DNA of 64,000 bases from the NCBI GenBank assembly GCA_018389105.1, contig JACATO010000122.1:2284001-2348000 (forward strand). Direction: 5' to 3'. A model generated the notes under the pieces. The model was not told where the DNA came from and did not search any database. It worked only from the letters and a program-made list of their open reading frames with translations. Origin of the DNA: Nautilus pompilius. Taxonomy: Eukaryota; Mollusca; Cephalopoda; Nautilida; Nautilidae. The position numbers and the translations under genes are program-made. Positions 15,020-27,900 of this stretch are shown piece by piece (the first letter of the stretch is position 1; the number at the start of each line of letters is the position of its first letter).

Positions 15020-18000
15020 ATTAAAATATAAACAAAATCTAGTTAAATTTCCATCGGCAGTAAATACCATGGTTACAACTAGGACATAATTAGGATATAA
15101 ATTCGGTTGTATCTACAACACTTTTTTTATTCTACATATTAAACATGAAAACATCATTTGATACTTTGCAGGCCTGTAGACACATTTCAGAAACTAGGTT
15201 TGTCAGGAGACTAGACATTCCTTCAATGAGAGGATGCTGGATGATTTTTCCTAGTTTAAAAAAAAGAATTATAAATATAAAATATAGAACAGGAAATACC
15301 TACCTCTAATGTAGTTATTCCTGAAGCATATAGGAGAAAGCCACCCAGCAGTCCATGATGCGATACTGTAATATTTGCAACTAAAACAAACAAAATACAT
15401 TGTATAGTTATTTGTTTTTTAACTAAGAGACAACAGGCGTGTAGATTTCTCTATTAGCTAAAACAGGCAGCGTCGGAGTTTTAAGATTACCTTTATGGAA
15501 CACCTAATAAAAGAACACTCGCTTTTTGGAATTAAAATTAACTAAGAGAGAAACATAAAACATGTAGCATGCTAAATCATACATTTACTGTAGCTGTGAT
15601 CTATGTTCTCTGGTGATATAGTGTGACAAATTTGACACAAAGTATTACCTGAAAAATTCTGAATGGAAAACGGATAATACCCATTATTAATTACCCAATT
15701 TATCCATTCTCTATTGTTTATCAAAAAGGACAAGCAGAAATTTTGTTGCACAATCATCATATACAGTGGAGTCGCTGCTGCTTGTAGTATTATTTTCAAA
15801 CAAATTTAATTCCAGAACTACAAGGAAATTATGGTTCATCAAATATGACAAACTACTAGCACAAGGAGCTAATCACATATAGCTATTATGATGAGATAAT
15901 ACATACAATTCAACAAAATTCAAAACATTTCCTTCGTGTCTACTTGTTACTCCAGGTCAGAGTCAGCTGTAACACCAACATTATATATAAAAACAGTGAT
16001 TCTCCGTGCTCCAAACTGGATGAAAACCTTTTCTCTGTTAAAGCTGGCAGCTCGTGGAAAACTGGTAACTCCAGGTACCCTGATTGATGAAGCTGGATGA
16101 CACTTCATCAATCTGTCCAACCAATTCGGTTCAGCGCTTTCGTTAATATACCGCGAACCTGGAGCTTTAGTGTTATATCTTTTATCTGACTCAAAAGAAA
16201 ATATTCTAAGGTCCTTAAAGGATAATCTGAAAAAAAGATCTTTGAGACCCTTTTTTTGCAGTTTTATTTCATTTCTATAAACACTGTGTAGACTCCACAA
16301 AAATAATGTAGCTGGATTATTAAAAGTCTGATATTGTGGACAGAGGAGCACTAGAATAAAACGGGGAAGACTAGTGACGTGGAATTCTCACCGAAAGTGG
16401 GAGTTACAGCCGAACCCATATGGATAACCTGCCAAACTGACAGGTCCTGGGACAATACAGTATCCCGCTCGGCCTGATCGCCTAATCTCGACATAATACA
16501 GCGCCAGAAACATAAAAGATACAAACATTTCAGCCAAGCGGGCAAAAAGTAAAACAGATTTTCTCAAGAAATAATCGCTTTTACGGTGTACAAATAGAAC
16601 CAGTCCCCTTGTGAGAAGCATCGGTGGGCTTCTGATTAATTTAAAAAAAGGAAGTGTAATTGGTGAAGCTTTTCTTCGGAACATAAACACGGCCAAAATA
16701 TGGCACTCGCCTGATACACAGAGTATTCCTGCTACTTTTAACCCCGGTCTCGCTTGTACTGCGTAGCCATAACTTTTCTGATTTGAAAAAAAACGTTCTT
16801 TGCTAATTCTCTTCTTCCCTCAATTTTGATTAAGGAAAAATCTTTAAATATGCTCTAAATTTTATCTTCTTTCTGTCAAATTTCGACGCACTAAGATAAT
16901 TAATTAGCTCATGTAAATAAACGGGAATTGGTTTCTCTCATTTTATTGCATTCTTCTGATTAAATGGAATTGTACTTTTGGATTTTTTTTCAAGATCTTC
17001 GCGGAGATTTTCATTAAAAGTTATTTGTAGTATTTTAGTTGATCACGTGCTTGAATTCCCTTTTATTTGGCAGTTTATTTTCTGTGCTGCTGCTCTGCTG
17101 TCTTCCCAATGGCACCATGCAACATTTCTGTTTCATCATTTTTCCACAGTGTTAATGTTTTTATTTTATTTTGTTGTATCTGGTCCTTTTATTATTCTGG
17201 GAGCAGCCAGACTGAACATGGTGGGTAAAACGAGGAGAACACAGAACCCTGAAAGAATATCGCCGAGATTAACGGTCGGTCTGAACAAAAGGATGGAGCG
17301 TCTTCCGAACCCACCTTTTTAGGGTAAAGCCCCCTTAAAAATGTTAAAAATAAATAGGTGTTTTTAGGGTTTTGATAGGAACAATTAGTTTTGTGTTGCT
17401 ATCCACAATGTCTAACATTAAACGTCACAATTACAAATTAGGTACTACCCAGGTATTATCAGGTATCAGAAAGAGTTGTTGCTTATAGGATTTTTAATGA
17501 GTTTATAAATTATTGGCGGGTTTAGTTTAATAGTGTTAGGGTTAGTCGAATTAAGTGTCGTATTGATGTCCATCTCTCTTGCTCGTGGAAACTTGTTTCC
17601 TGTTTCATTACTATTAATTACGCGAAAGGTAAAAAGGATTGCCATAGTACACACCAAAAGTCAGGGGAAGTTCGCGTTCAGGACCATTTAAAGGCGCAGC
17701 ATTTGAAGAAATCACAATACTTACTGGGTGTACTCTTTCCTGTTTTCTGTGATGATCGTTACCATAAACAAGCTGAAAAATGCACAAACCATGCTGACAA
17801 ATAAATAAGTGTGTTTACTGTTCATCTTTTTTTTTGTTTCCTTATTCAAAATCTTCTCATTGCTGAAATGTACTCTGCGCTACAAAAGCCACGGAGACTT
17901 CTCGACCTCGGAGTTACGTTCACTCTGTAAAAGCCGAAAATATTTCAAACTGTATAAGATGCAGGTCAAAAGGACTCTAAAATCTTCCCGCATAAATGAT

Positions 18001-21000
18001 ATATTTTCGTAACGTAAAAGAGAAGAATGTATTTATGACGTCATTAAAGGAAAACGTAATTTTAATGCACAATGTTAACCATTTCGGTCATTTAAAAATA
18101 AAAATGAATAATTTATTAGATGCCTGACGCAAATCCAATAATAATTATAATGAAGTCATCTTTTGGATTTGTTAATTTATCTTCGTTGAATGCTTGTGGA
18201 AATTAGATTAGAGAACCAAAACAAATATTGCAATGTATACGAGAAGTTAGCTCATATTACTAGTTTATCCATTGAATATGAAAGATAATTAATTATTAAT
18301 ATGTATTGTTTATTGACAAAACCGATGATAAATTACCGAATTTATTTATTGTCCATGCCCAAAGATTATTCTAGTCGCGGAACCATCCTGCTCGTGAGGC
18401 ATCCACCTATAGAAGAAAAGGTATTTTGTTGCATGATTTTAAAAATATAACAAAGTTCTCAAACAAACGATCAGCAGCTGGAATGTTTATTCGAAACCGA
18501 CTAATATCAGTTTAAGATTATTAACAGATCCATGGCGTGTCACCGATGATAGGAGGTATTGATCTTTAGTGAGATTTCCATAAGTTCGGAGTACAAAACC
18601 CTGCCGAACTGGGTGGTAGAAGGTATCATATCGGAAACCTGGTGATATCTTAATAACAAGAGAACCTGGTTTTATTTTAAAAAAATGTTACGGGGAAAAT
18701 TTAGAGATTATCATCAGTCAGTTTTCCTATAAGCCGTCAGAAGACCTACACCTAAAAATAATGGTTTTATGAATATAATTGGGACTTATTAAAACAATTA
18801 GATGCTAAATTAAACGTAAAAATAACCACGCGTCTCATATAATAGGACGAATTATGTTGTACATCAAAGAAATATAAATGTCTTTATATCCGGCACCAGT
18901 GATTCGCCTAAACAGACAATTGATTGGTGTGATACATTTCTAGAATATTTTCAATGCTCCAGATATCAAAGAATAACAGAAACTTCAACGAGTTTAGGTT
19001 ACCAGAAGCATCTTTTAAAATGGTCTTCAGCCCCAAATGTACTCAAAAGGGGAAAATTTCTAATCATATAAATGATATGGATCAAAGGTCTGTTTATTCT
19101 AGTGATCGGCCGGGTGTAAACTGTTAAAGTTTTTTAATGAAAATATTAAATGTAATAATTAATAATTTTAGTACTTAAAATTTTTTTTTAAATGTCAAAC
19201 CGCTAAAAATTATTGGCATTTTTAAGTACCGGGATTAAATGGTTTCAAATTTGTTGGTCGACTCTGTGAACTGTATTCAATATACGTATATCATTTTTAA
19301 ACATATTTTTATGTTTATTCAACTACATAGGACACTAATACTTTTTTATTTGGCCCAGTGGTTTGTGCTGTCCAGCGAAGTAATCAGGTATGAGTCTGCT
19401 CATCCTAGTTCCAGAAAAATTCCGTTCATTCAGTGGACGTTTTCACTATAGGTGAAAAATATACTAAAAATAAACCTTTTAAGTAAGGTAAAATTTTATT
19501 TTGAATAAATTATGCGATAATTTGTTCAATTTAATTTGGCGTTAGTCATTTTAAACTATTGCGGAAGAATGGGACCAATACGATTATTTAGCCTCTGTGA
19601 AGGTGAGTTTACTTTAATCTCCGATTTCATTTTGTCAAAACGCTGAACGTATGGGTTATTTTATTGCTTGATTCTGCGAGGCTTGGGAAGACTCTTCTTG
19701 GAGTTTCAAGTAGTTTTCACAGTTTTACAGAACACTAATATACGGGAAATACCAACAAGAGTTGAAGAAGAGATACACTACACTTTATTAAACCAAAATA
19801 TAATTGCATTATTCAAAGTAACACCAAATGTATTCAAAAATATGTAACAGCGACTAGTAAAAGATGCGGTATTTTGAGGTGGTGGTTACCATCACATACA
19901 TTAAGAGACTCCAACATATTGAAATGTAGACATTTGCGAATCTGATTATCCGTTTGAAATGACAGGTGCTTTTAGCGGAAGCCTTGAAATTCATACAGAG
20001 CTATCGGAATAAATGTTCTTCAGGAAAATATTAATTATTAATATTCATTAAATATATTTATGTATAACAGATCTTCTTCGCACTTTCCAAAATCTTTTGT
20101 TCTGTAAACCTTTTATAATAGTTTTCAAAAGTTAAGCAACCAACAAGAATAATTCAGTGAACGAGGATAGCTACTCATTTGTAATGTTGACCTTGAAAAC
20201 ATTTTCTAACAGAGCCATAATTTATATGAACACAGGCCGTCATTTTTTTGCATCTTTCTACAGAAGCTCATCTACATATTTATTTGATAAATGATGTGCA
20301 ATATGATAAAAATTGTGTTGACCAAAATTGTAATTATTTTGCTTTCTAATTGTTGTTTAACGTTTGGAAACTAGTGTATTTATTGTCGTTGGGAAAATAG
20401 AGATGGTTTTTACTCCTTGTACTAATTTTTCACAGAAATACAGAGTAGTTAATGTATTAACAGCACATTGAGAGCATTTAATGAGTTAGAGTCTTATTTA
20501 ATTAATCTATTAGCTTACCTACTTAACAAAGTGACTGTTTTTGTACTCCTTAGATCACCTTATCAATGGAAGATAGTGGATTTCATGAAAATATTTTTAA
20601 AAACGTTTTTTATGGAAGCCATTACAGTTGTAGATCAAATGACTGAATGGAGGTGGATGAACATCAGTACCGCGCTGCGTCTACGGTGCTGGCAAACACT
20701 GTTAGAATCCCGATGGTTTAGTGTATAGCGAGTGGCAGCGGGGAGCTCTACTGGATACTAGTTCAGGCAGGTCTTACTGGCTCTTCCTTGATATAGTTTG
20801 GTGATGTCCAGGGTTTCTGGTGATGTATACTTACATCGACCATCAGTGGTCATCTATCCAATACAAGTTAATATCCCTGGTCATTAGATCGAATACAGCA
20901 GTACTTCAATTCTTCGAACTGCCAAGTGTCTCTATGTTTGTGCCTACACAGGAAATCATTAAAAAGTAATATTAAATTTCAAGCCATGAAGTAAAAGTGG

Positions 21001-21968
21001 CTTTTTAGAACTTTTAACAGGTAATCCAACGTTATTTCGCAGAACTCTGTAACAGACAATAAGTTTAGTTTTCAAAAATATTTGATGAATGGGTGATATA
21101 TCTTGAACACAATTTCATTATGAAGCTTTTAACTTTTTAAATCAAAGTTGAAACAATTGTTTTTCTGGAGTACTGTATTATTACAGAGAAATAACTGGAA
21201 AAATTTTAATATTATTTAAATGCATAAAAATATATTGTATAACTTAATTTATTATTTTAATTAATAGTTTTACTCTTAAAATTAAAGAAACGAATTCCGA
21301 TACAAAATACCCTCCTTACCATATTAATTTGGTCAACCAGATAAATGAATGTATCTGATCAAAATTTACATATTTCAAATACGATTATGTATTCAATGGA
21401 AGTAAAGATAAGAAAGCAACCAGGGTGCACAATCAACAAGCCAAAAACAGCCAAATATCGCGACAATTTTTCCATTTAGCTGGGCGTTCAAAGTTAGCGA
21501 TAGACTGCCAAAAATCTCAGTGTTTCTCGTGGAACTCAGGAAAAATTGTGAAGAATGTCACTGCTGCGACAAAGACTCTTCCAGTGCCTTGAACAGTAAA
21601 ACTTCGACAAGAACACGCCATTTAAGCGCTATGTTTGTATTTACCCGAAGATTTTCTTGCTGATATCGCACATTTAACAGAAATGAGCTAAGGAATGGTC
21701 AAATTTCATTTCCACTAACTTAGATACAGAGTGTTTAGCATGTAAGAAACTGCTTCTATCCAATAGGAATGAAACACTTCGAAAAATCTGCTCAGCGTAA
21801 TGGCTGGCAAGGCTGAGTAGTCAGAGCACTTACTCTTCTTTGATGAGTCCATGCTTAAAACATTTGCGATAGAGGTTTCATCTGGGAATAGAGAATACCT
21901 TACAAAAATGTTAAATCCTATTTACTTAAGGCAAAGATCAGCTACAGAAATTTTAGTTTATGGTATAG
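15017..21968. other. AT-rich stretch without a recognised gene
   Basis: No recognisable gene, RNA or mobile element. Two overlapping minus-strand open frames at 15947-16351 and 16388-16696 are the longest here, but their peptides match no family I know and their lengths are near the chance expectation. A full CRE palindrome lies at 18036-18043. Confidence 0.55.
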
Positions 21969-22271
21969 TCTGAAATCTTGTACTACGAAAAGGCACAACT
22001 GAGGTTTGTTGGTCGTCTTAGTTTTTATCGGTACCCAAGAAGACATACTGAGAATCGAAGCCGATATTCTTTCGGAAAATGGAAATACCTGCTTGACCGC
22101 TCCTGTCGCTCGTCTGGAACAAAATTTATGGCACTGAATTTCTCACGAGTACATCCTACAGACAAATATGAATTCTATCGTGCAACTGTGACAGAATACG
22201 AATCGTTAGCTGAGAGTAATCCAGTCATCTTCGCCGATATGATGGATTTATTTTTGAAAAGTAGAGAATGA
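21969..22271 (+). CDS. candidate 3'-terminal exon, unknown product
   Basis: An open frame of about 100 codons starts right after a TATAG that could act as a splice acceptor (AG at 21967-21968) and ends at TGA 22269-22271. A canonical polyadenylation signal AATAAA follows at 22305-22310, about 34 bases after the stop. The predicted peptide is basic in its first half (many Arg, plus Tyr and Phe) and acidic near the end. It ends in a segment reading ADMMDLFLKSRE, which could form a helix. I do not recognise the family. The tract before the acceptor is not strongly pyrimidine-rich, which weakens the splice call. A chance open frame is a serious alternative, and no partner exon upstream was identified. 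Confidence 0.22.
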   Translation, partial: SEILYYEKAQLRFVGRLSFYRYPRRHTENRSRYSFGKWKYLLDRSCRSSGTKFMALNFSRVHPTDKYEFYRATVTEYESLAESNPVIFADMMDLFLKSRE

Positions 22272-22304
22272 TACAAAAATGAATACACATTTATCTTAAA
22301 TACT

Positions 22305-22310
22305 AATAAA
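22305..22310 (+). promoter_or_regulatory. possible polyadenylation signal AATAAA
   Basis: A canonical hexamer 34 bases after the stop of the candidate terminal exon. The hexamer is common in AT-rich DNA, so it counts only in combination with that exon. Confidence 0.2.
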
Positions 22311-23261
22311 GAATGATACGCATATTTTCGTTTTTCTGTATTACCACAGTTCCAGATACTTTCTTTGTGACATTCAGTGCGTTAATAAAATGTGTATATG
22401 TATCAATCGCTATCAGCCATGTTTGTTTTCTTTTTCTTAGTCAAATCTTCGAAATGAAGTTTAAATATATATATATGAAAGCTCCTTTTGAAGTGTTTTG
22501 TTATAGTTTAGTTATTCTTCATGTTTAAAATCTCTTTTCATATTTTTTGTTTCGTCTTTGTTGACTGTTCAATGGATCAGCTGCAGTCCAGAAAAGTAGA
22601 AAAGAAGGTCGCTTGTTCTAATAGAGAGTCATACCTGGTTCACACACCTCGCCTCCTCTGGCCCCAGGTTCACATCTATATTTCCGTAAAGTCAATTACA
22701 ATTTGATCGAAGATCGTGGTGGACCAGCCATGACTTCTGGTATGAAATCATGGATCAATGTTATTCAGTAAACGGAGTCCAGCAGTCTGTGGCTTATTTA
22801 CTCTCTTAAAGAACAACAACAAAAACCCCTGACGACAATAAGGAGTTCTTCAGGAAATAATAGGCGCATTATACAGTACAGCCTAACCCTATTTGACCTA
22901 GAGCTTTCTAACAGCGCAACGATGTGCGTTTGCTTGATGTATTAACCACATTGTAGATACTAAACACCACAAAGCCAAAGAATTAACTAATTAACTAATC
23001 AAGCTGTACTGCAGATCTTCCAGCGCAATAAGAAAAATATCTAATGATTGTCTGTTCCTAAGCGCATGACTGATTCACGTGCGCGGCTAAACTTTATTCT
23101 CTTTTTATTCATCATTGATTTTATTTCTTGTCCGAATGGAAGGTATTGTTGCAGATGGTTTTATATTTCTCAGCCTGTGATTTAAGTAAAGTGGAAAATT
23201 CGTGCTGGCATTTAACCTCCTTTGATGTAATAATGGCAACCCTAAAGACGTCAGAAGTTTC
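22311..23261. other. unassigned sequence between exon candidate and SINE
   Basis: AT-rich DNA with a short TA run near 22467. Open frames at 22313-22528 and 22521-22706 are rich in Phe, Ile and Cys, as expected from T-rich noncoding sequence. No gene is supported. Confidence 0.5.
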
Positions 23262-23576
23262 AAACCATATTACGCCAGGCAATGTGGCTCAGTGGTGAGT
23301 GTGTTGGGTTTAGAACCTCAGGATCCTGGGTTCAATTTCTGCTATTGGCACATTGTTGTGACTCTTGAGCCAGGTACTTTACTGGCATCGCTCCAGTGGC
23401 TGCTGGGGAGTGGCCTGTGTAGGCACTCAGACGCTCTATAGCCATGACAGAGGCAAGTCTCCTATGACAAGGAAAAGTCAAAAGAATAAACCACTGCTGA
23501 AGACAGATGCACTGGGCCAGAGTGCGCAACACATCCCACTCTCATGAAATGAGTGATCGAAGAAGAAACCATATTA
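23262..23576 (+). mobile_element. tRNA-derived SINE with 11-bp target-site duplication
   Basis: The element body is 23273-23565, flanked by perfect direct repeats AAACCATATTA at 23262-23272 and 23566-23576. The 5' part is tRNA-like. TGGCTCAGTGG near 23285 matches the RNA polymerase III box A consensus at every position, and GGTTCAATTT near 23330 matches box B except for the last base. About 230 bases of non-tRNA body follow, ending in a short GAAG-type tail. The structure fits a short retroposon transcribed from its internal promoter and inserted by LINE machinery. Octopus and squid genomes carry tRNA-derived SINEs of this general design, but I cannot name the family from sequence alone. The intact duplication suggests a fairly young insertion. 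The open frames across it (23332-23547) are not genes. Confidence 0.85.
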
Positions 23577-23782
23577 TACCTTGAAAAATTAATACTAGAG
23601 TTGAATTATTTCCTAAATTCTACTTTAATGGTATTGATATCCGATATATACAATGCTCTTCCTATCGTAATAATTTGTACACTTTTTTGCGATTTCAATA
23701 TTGAAAACAGAGCAGATAAAGAAATGCAGTAGAGTGGAATTATTTATGTTGGTAATTGGTCAGACTGTTCTTTACTGCACAG

Positions 23783-23931
23783 AGAGACTCCACGCGCTGC
23801 TTGCCACTGAACGAACGATATCTGTATCGTGGTCCGCTCCAAGTTTCCCCGACGCCTGCGAGCTCGTTATTGAAATGTCTGTCGGTGGACAACCACTGCA
23901 AGTATTCAGAACGTTCAGTGTAAACTCTAAG
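23783..23931 (+). CDS. candidate internal exon, weakly fibronectin-III-like
   Basis: A 149-bp segment, richer in G and C than its surroundings, is bounded by a plausible acceptor (pyrimidine-rich tract then TGCACAG at 23776-23782) and a good donor (AAG followed by GTAAAG, intron starting at 23932). The open frame includes ISVSWSAPSF, then an ELVIEM strand and a GGQPLQVFRTF strand. That pattern resembles the first strands of a fibronectin type III domain, with the conserved Trp in VSW. The length of 49 codons plus two bases would give different phases at the two ends. The neighbouring exons that would complete the domain were not found, so this remains a hypothesis; a chance open frame is the alternative. 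Confidence 0.3.
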
Positions 23932-24533
23932 GTAAAGTAACAGTAAGTGAATTCGATGTGTCTTTATTAACTTTAAGTAAATTTTTACATTAGTAAGTTG
24001 AAACCTTACTTTTATTCTGTTTCCGTATAAATTCATGACAGCCAAAAACGCCTGTAGCCAGACGTTTTCGGTCAAGCGACTTTTGTGAGCGAGTTTATTT
24101 AATGCGTTAGAAAGAAGACACATCAAGTGCTCTCGACCTCGTGAATGGGAATCATGGTATCAGTGGCCAGACGTCGGTAAACCAACCACCTGATCTCGAC
24201 TGCGTGAAATCTGTAATTGCATTTTTATCGATCTGTAAAATTACTAATAATTAATCGACCGGAGAACAAAAAAAGAAAAGAAAGAAACATAAAAATACCG
24301 AAGAAACCGATGTCGATCTTGACATTACATCATTCATTGGAAAGTCTTCGTCGTCATTTCCACCACGATTTTATTACAATTCCATTTAGTTAATTCTGTT
24401 CTGTTTTAACGTGTAATTTCAAAATTATATTTAAACTGTACAATATAAATATATTCATTTACAGGTGTTATTAAAAATAACATTTTTTTTTTAACGGTAC
24501 TATTTTAAATACTTCTTTTGTAAAATTATAAAG
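23932..24533. other. unassigned sequence before the MITE
   Basis: No gene recognised. A tRNA-like look near 24140-24200 lacks a usable box B and was not accepted. The 3' part is A/T homopolymer-rich. Confidence 0.5.
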
Positions 24534-24932
24534 AAGGGAGACAGGGGCGTAGCTAATGGGGGGGCGGCATTTTTTGGTCCGAGTGCGCGTTTGTCAAATT
24601 TAGTTCAGGACAGTATGTTACATATATAATGTATTTTTTCGTTCTATTTTTAATGGTAGTTTTTTGAAAGGAAGAAAGTTTTTCTAAAATTTGCTGTAAA
24701 AGAAATTTGCTCACTTGAAGTGAGTCACTTCTAATTAATTTTGAATTGAATATCAATATTTTCTCATTATATATTTGATAATTTTTATTTTCTAATAGTA
24801 CTTTTTTTTCAATAAATAAATAAATAAAAAATGAATTTTTTGGAGGTTTTGAAATTCTACGTTATTTAGAGGGCGGCAAATTCTACGACCGCCCCGGGCG
24901 GCACAAACGCTAGCTACGCCCCTGAAGGGAGA
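24534..24932. mobile_element. non-autonomous hAT MITE with 8-bp target duplication
   Basis: The element runs 24542-24924 (383 bp). Its ends are perfect 14-bp inverted repeats: CAGGGGCGTAGCTA at 24542-24555 and the reverse complement at 24911-24924. It is flanked by identical 8-bp direct repeats AAGGGAGA at 24534-24541 and 24925-24932. An 8-bp duplication with CAG-starting repeats is the standard hAT-superfamily signature. Both ends carry a GC-rich subterminal stretch around a GGGCGGC motif, while the interior is AT-rich with a TAAA-type repeat near 24815 and no transposase frame. It would have to be mobilised in trans by an autonomous hAT. The ends differ from those of the hAT at 60158-63347, so that element is unlikely to be its source. 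Confidence 0.93.
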
Positions 24933-27900
24933 TAACCTACGTGGCCTGTAGTGGGGCAAACAATCTTTTCTTTATCATTACAAATGGCATAAAATTACTA
25001 AAATACTGTGTTTACATGGCACTCGCATGCTCTTTACTTTCATATTTAATAACACGTAAATACCAGGTTAAAATGATCTTGTGTTGTCTTTTTTTAAGGA
25101 TAACTTTTCATTTAGTAAATTGATTTTAAACGCTAAACAAACGGTGACCGTCTTAAGGGAGACCCGATTGCTGACTATTCCAGTTTATAAAGTAGCTGAG
25201 AATTTCCTTGAATAAAGAATGTTGACAGGTCCGATATCCAATTGCATTCTTAGTTAATCAAAGAAAAGCTTGAAAGCTCAGAGATATCACAGGCCGGGGA
25301 TGTGATCACCGATGATGCTCAATTGTTCGCGAGTAGACAATTGTAGAGAGCTGTTGCTCACTATTGTTTATTTGATGGTTTCATACTGACCATTTCTATC
25401 AGAAGCTATTGATAGAAAACTACTTTATAAAACCAAGCAACTCCACTTAACTTCATTTAAGTTAAATTAAAAGATTTATAGTTTTGTATAGATTGCAGTG
25501 CTGCAAATTCAATTTTCTGTGCCAACCGTAAACTAAAAAAAGAGAGTAAATAACTCTTTGCATCATCCAATAAATTTAACAAAATCTATTATAAACTCAT
25601 GTCCGTAGCTTGGCACTGTGCTCTTAACCACTTGTAAGTATATTTTATACACTTCTAATTGTCTAGTCCCATGGTCGTTATTATGATTTTATAAGATCTT
25701 TTCGGAAATCTATTTGTATGTCAGCTCTCAAATGTTGGTCATTTCTATCATTGAGCATGTGAAAAATTACAAAGCTCTATGCACTTTACTATAAAGACAT
25801 CATGTAACATTATTATGCAAATTAAGCAGGTTTAATTCGATTTTAGAAAGCAAAATTATAAAAATCTAAGATAAATATTTGCCCATTACTAAGATTAAGC
25901 AATCATGATATTACATTCATACATTATTTACTGGTATAATTTGTTTAACAATTTATATAGTATAGAGTAGCCGAATTTTGACCACCCTCTTATTTTCAAA
26001 AAATCAGCAGGTTATTGTTTCGGAAAAAGACTTGAAAAGGATCGTCTGCTTTTTTCTTCTTCCGTGTTGTTTAGTTAACAACGACAGAGATCTTTATCTA
26101 TCACTGGACGGTTTTACGGTTATTCTCATTCTATAGTTTAAAACATCGCTTGAAACCATACATACGCCGCATAGCTGGGTCTAAGTCGGCAATCAGCTTT
26201 AAATTTACCTGTCCAACCAGATGAAGTAGTTGTAACGTTTTATTCGCGTCAGTCTTATACTTTCAGGTAAGACGTCACGAACCACGCGCCACCTGCACAT
26301 AATAAATGAGAAGACATTAATTAGATTTAAAACAATTAACGGATTACAACAGGTTAAATGTACTGACTGGCCGGCAAAAATAGGTTTGCTTAAACTTTAT
26401 TATGGTAAATAGAACTTTTTAATAAAAGTATTAAGATAGAGACTGCATTAGCTGTCTTAAATGTGTTACAGTTATTTTTAAATGATTAATATAAATGCAA
26501 ATATATATAAACCTAGCTTAAATGGCTCTGTGTAATTTAAGTAATGGTGTCATTGTGCTGGTTTGTTTTTCTGTACTTTGAGCGAAACAAGAAAGAGAAT
26601 GACGACGTCTGTCATTATTCGGAAGGATTGAAATTTAGAAAAATTCCCGTAGATGTTCTCGGTTTTGAGTTGATGACGAAAAAAACTGGTTTAAAAAAGA
26701 AAAAAACTGAAAACTAAATGTAGTTAACACCGTTTTATTAAAAGGATACTTTTTAAAAATTATTTAATTTTCCAAAAAGTAAGAACGTATAAACAGACGG
26801 TAAAATTTAAAGAAAAATCTAAAGGAAAGATATTTACTTAAAACCGAAGGCATTTACTCTGAGTGACCGAATTTTCCAGTAGCAAAAATACTGTTTCAAA
26901 TCGGCAAAGAATTGTGAATATCTTTGAGTTATTCGGATTTAGGATAATCGCTTCCAGATAATTTATGATAGGAGAATTCATTCCTTCAGAAATCTATCAA
27001 AAATAATTATTATTTTCTGAAAAATTATTAGGGTTTTGCGGTTTCGGAGAGACGTTGTGCTGCTGCTGCTCATCTAAATCATTCGCCATAACCCTGACGA
27101 TTTTGGAAGGTTATATTACTTGGTAACTGATAAAAAGAAGGATATCACTGGTGAACTTTTAGATATATTTGTAAATTGATATTTTGGTGAGAAAAATATT
27201 CGTTTAAGACGCAGGCAAAATAATTCGGGTCATCAGACGCAAAACAAAAAAAAAAAAGAATTTCTTTATTATTTTAAAAAATGCCTTGAAAAATTTTTAA
27301 ATATAAACTTTTTATAATGATAAATACAATAAAAATAAAACTGTTTGCCTTAAATCTTGTTGTAATAGCAGTTTAAATCAGTGCCCAATATCTGTGATAT
27401 CTTTAAATGTCAACAAACAAAATCGCGTTTAAACTGCTTAAACCCATGGTGAGATGTTTTCTATAATCCTAGACGAAGATCTGGGAACCTTTGCCTTAGA
27501 GTGTCCTAATATTTCTTGATAAACTTCAATTAACGCTGACGAATTTACATAATAATGTTGCGTTAATATATAAAAGTGCATATGACTTTGTAGATTTTCA
27601 CATAATTAATGTAAAAATTATCAAAATTTTAAAATGTGGTAATTTGAAATCTAACATAAAAATACAAGATATTCGAAAAGACTAAAAATCTTCACAAGTG
27701 CGGCTCGGCTAAAACTATTCAAACAGGTAGAAGGGCCCGCGGGTGGGTGACGAACTAATGGTTAGTTACTTCTGGTTATGCAAAACTTCTGGCTACTGCT
27801 GCAAATGCTATTCTTAAGAACATCGTCTTGGATTTTAACTCTTTGTCTAACGAAAAAGCTTTGAGTAGTTAACAAAATAACGAGACATTACAAAAATTGC

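Noticed and set aside
15947-16696. Overlapping minus-strand open frames of 134, 64 and 102 codons
   Set aside because: The overlapping frames use the same DNA, none matches a known family, and each is near chance length. No polyadenylation signal or clear splice sites were seen.
16978-17322. 114-codon plus-strand open frame with membrane-like segments
   Set aside because: The hydrophobic residues come from T-rich DNA, which gives Phe and Leu by composition. There is no family match.
21800-21860. Possible second tRNA-derived SINE head (GGCTGAGTAG type)
   Set aside because: The box A match is partial, no box B follows at the right distance and no target duplication was found.
23332-23547. Open frames on both strands inside the SINE
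   Set aside because: They are explained by the tRNA-derived SINE, which is noncoding.
24140-24200. tRNA-like look on either strand
   Set aside because: There is no usable box B, no consistent cloverleaf pairing and no second copy nearby.
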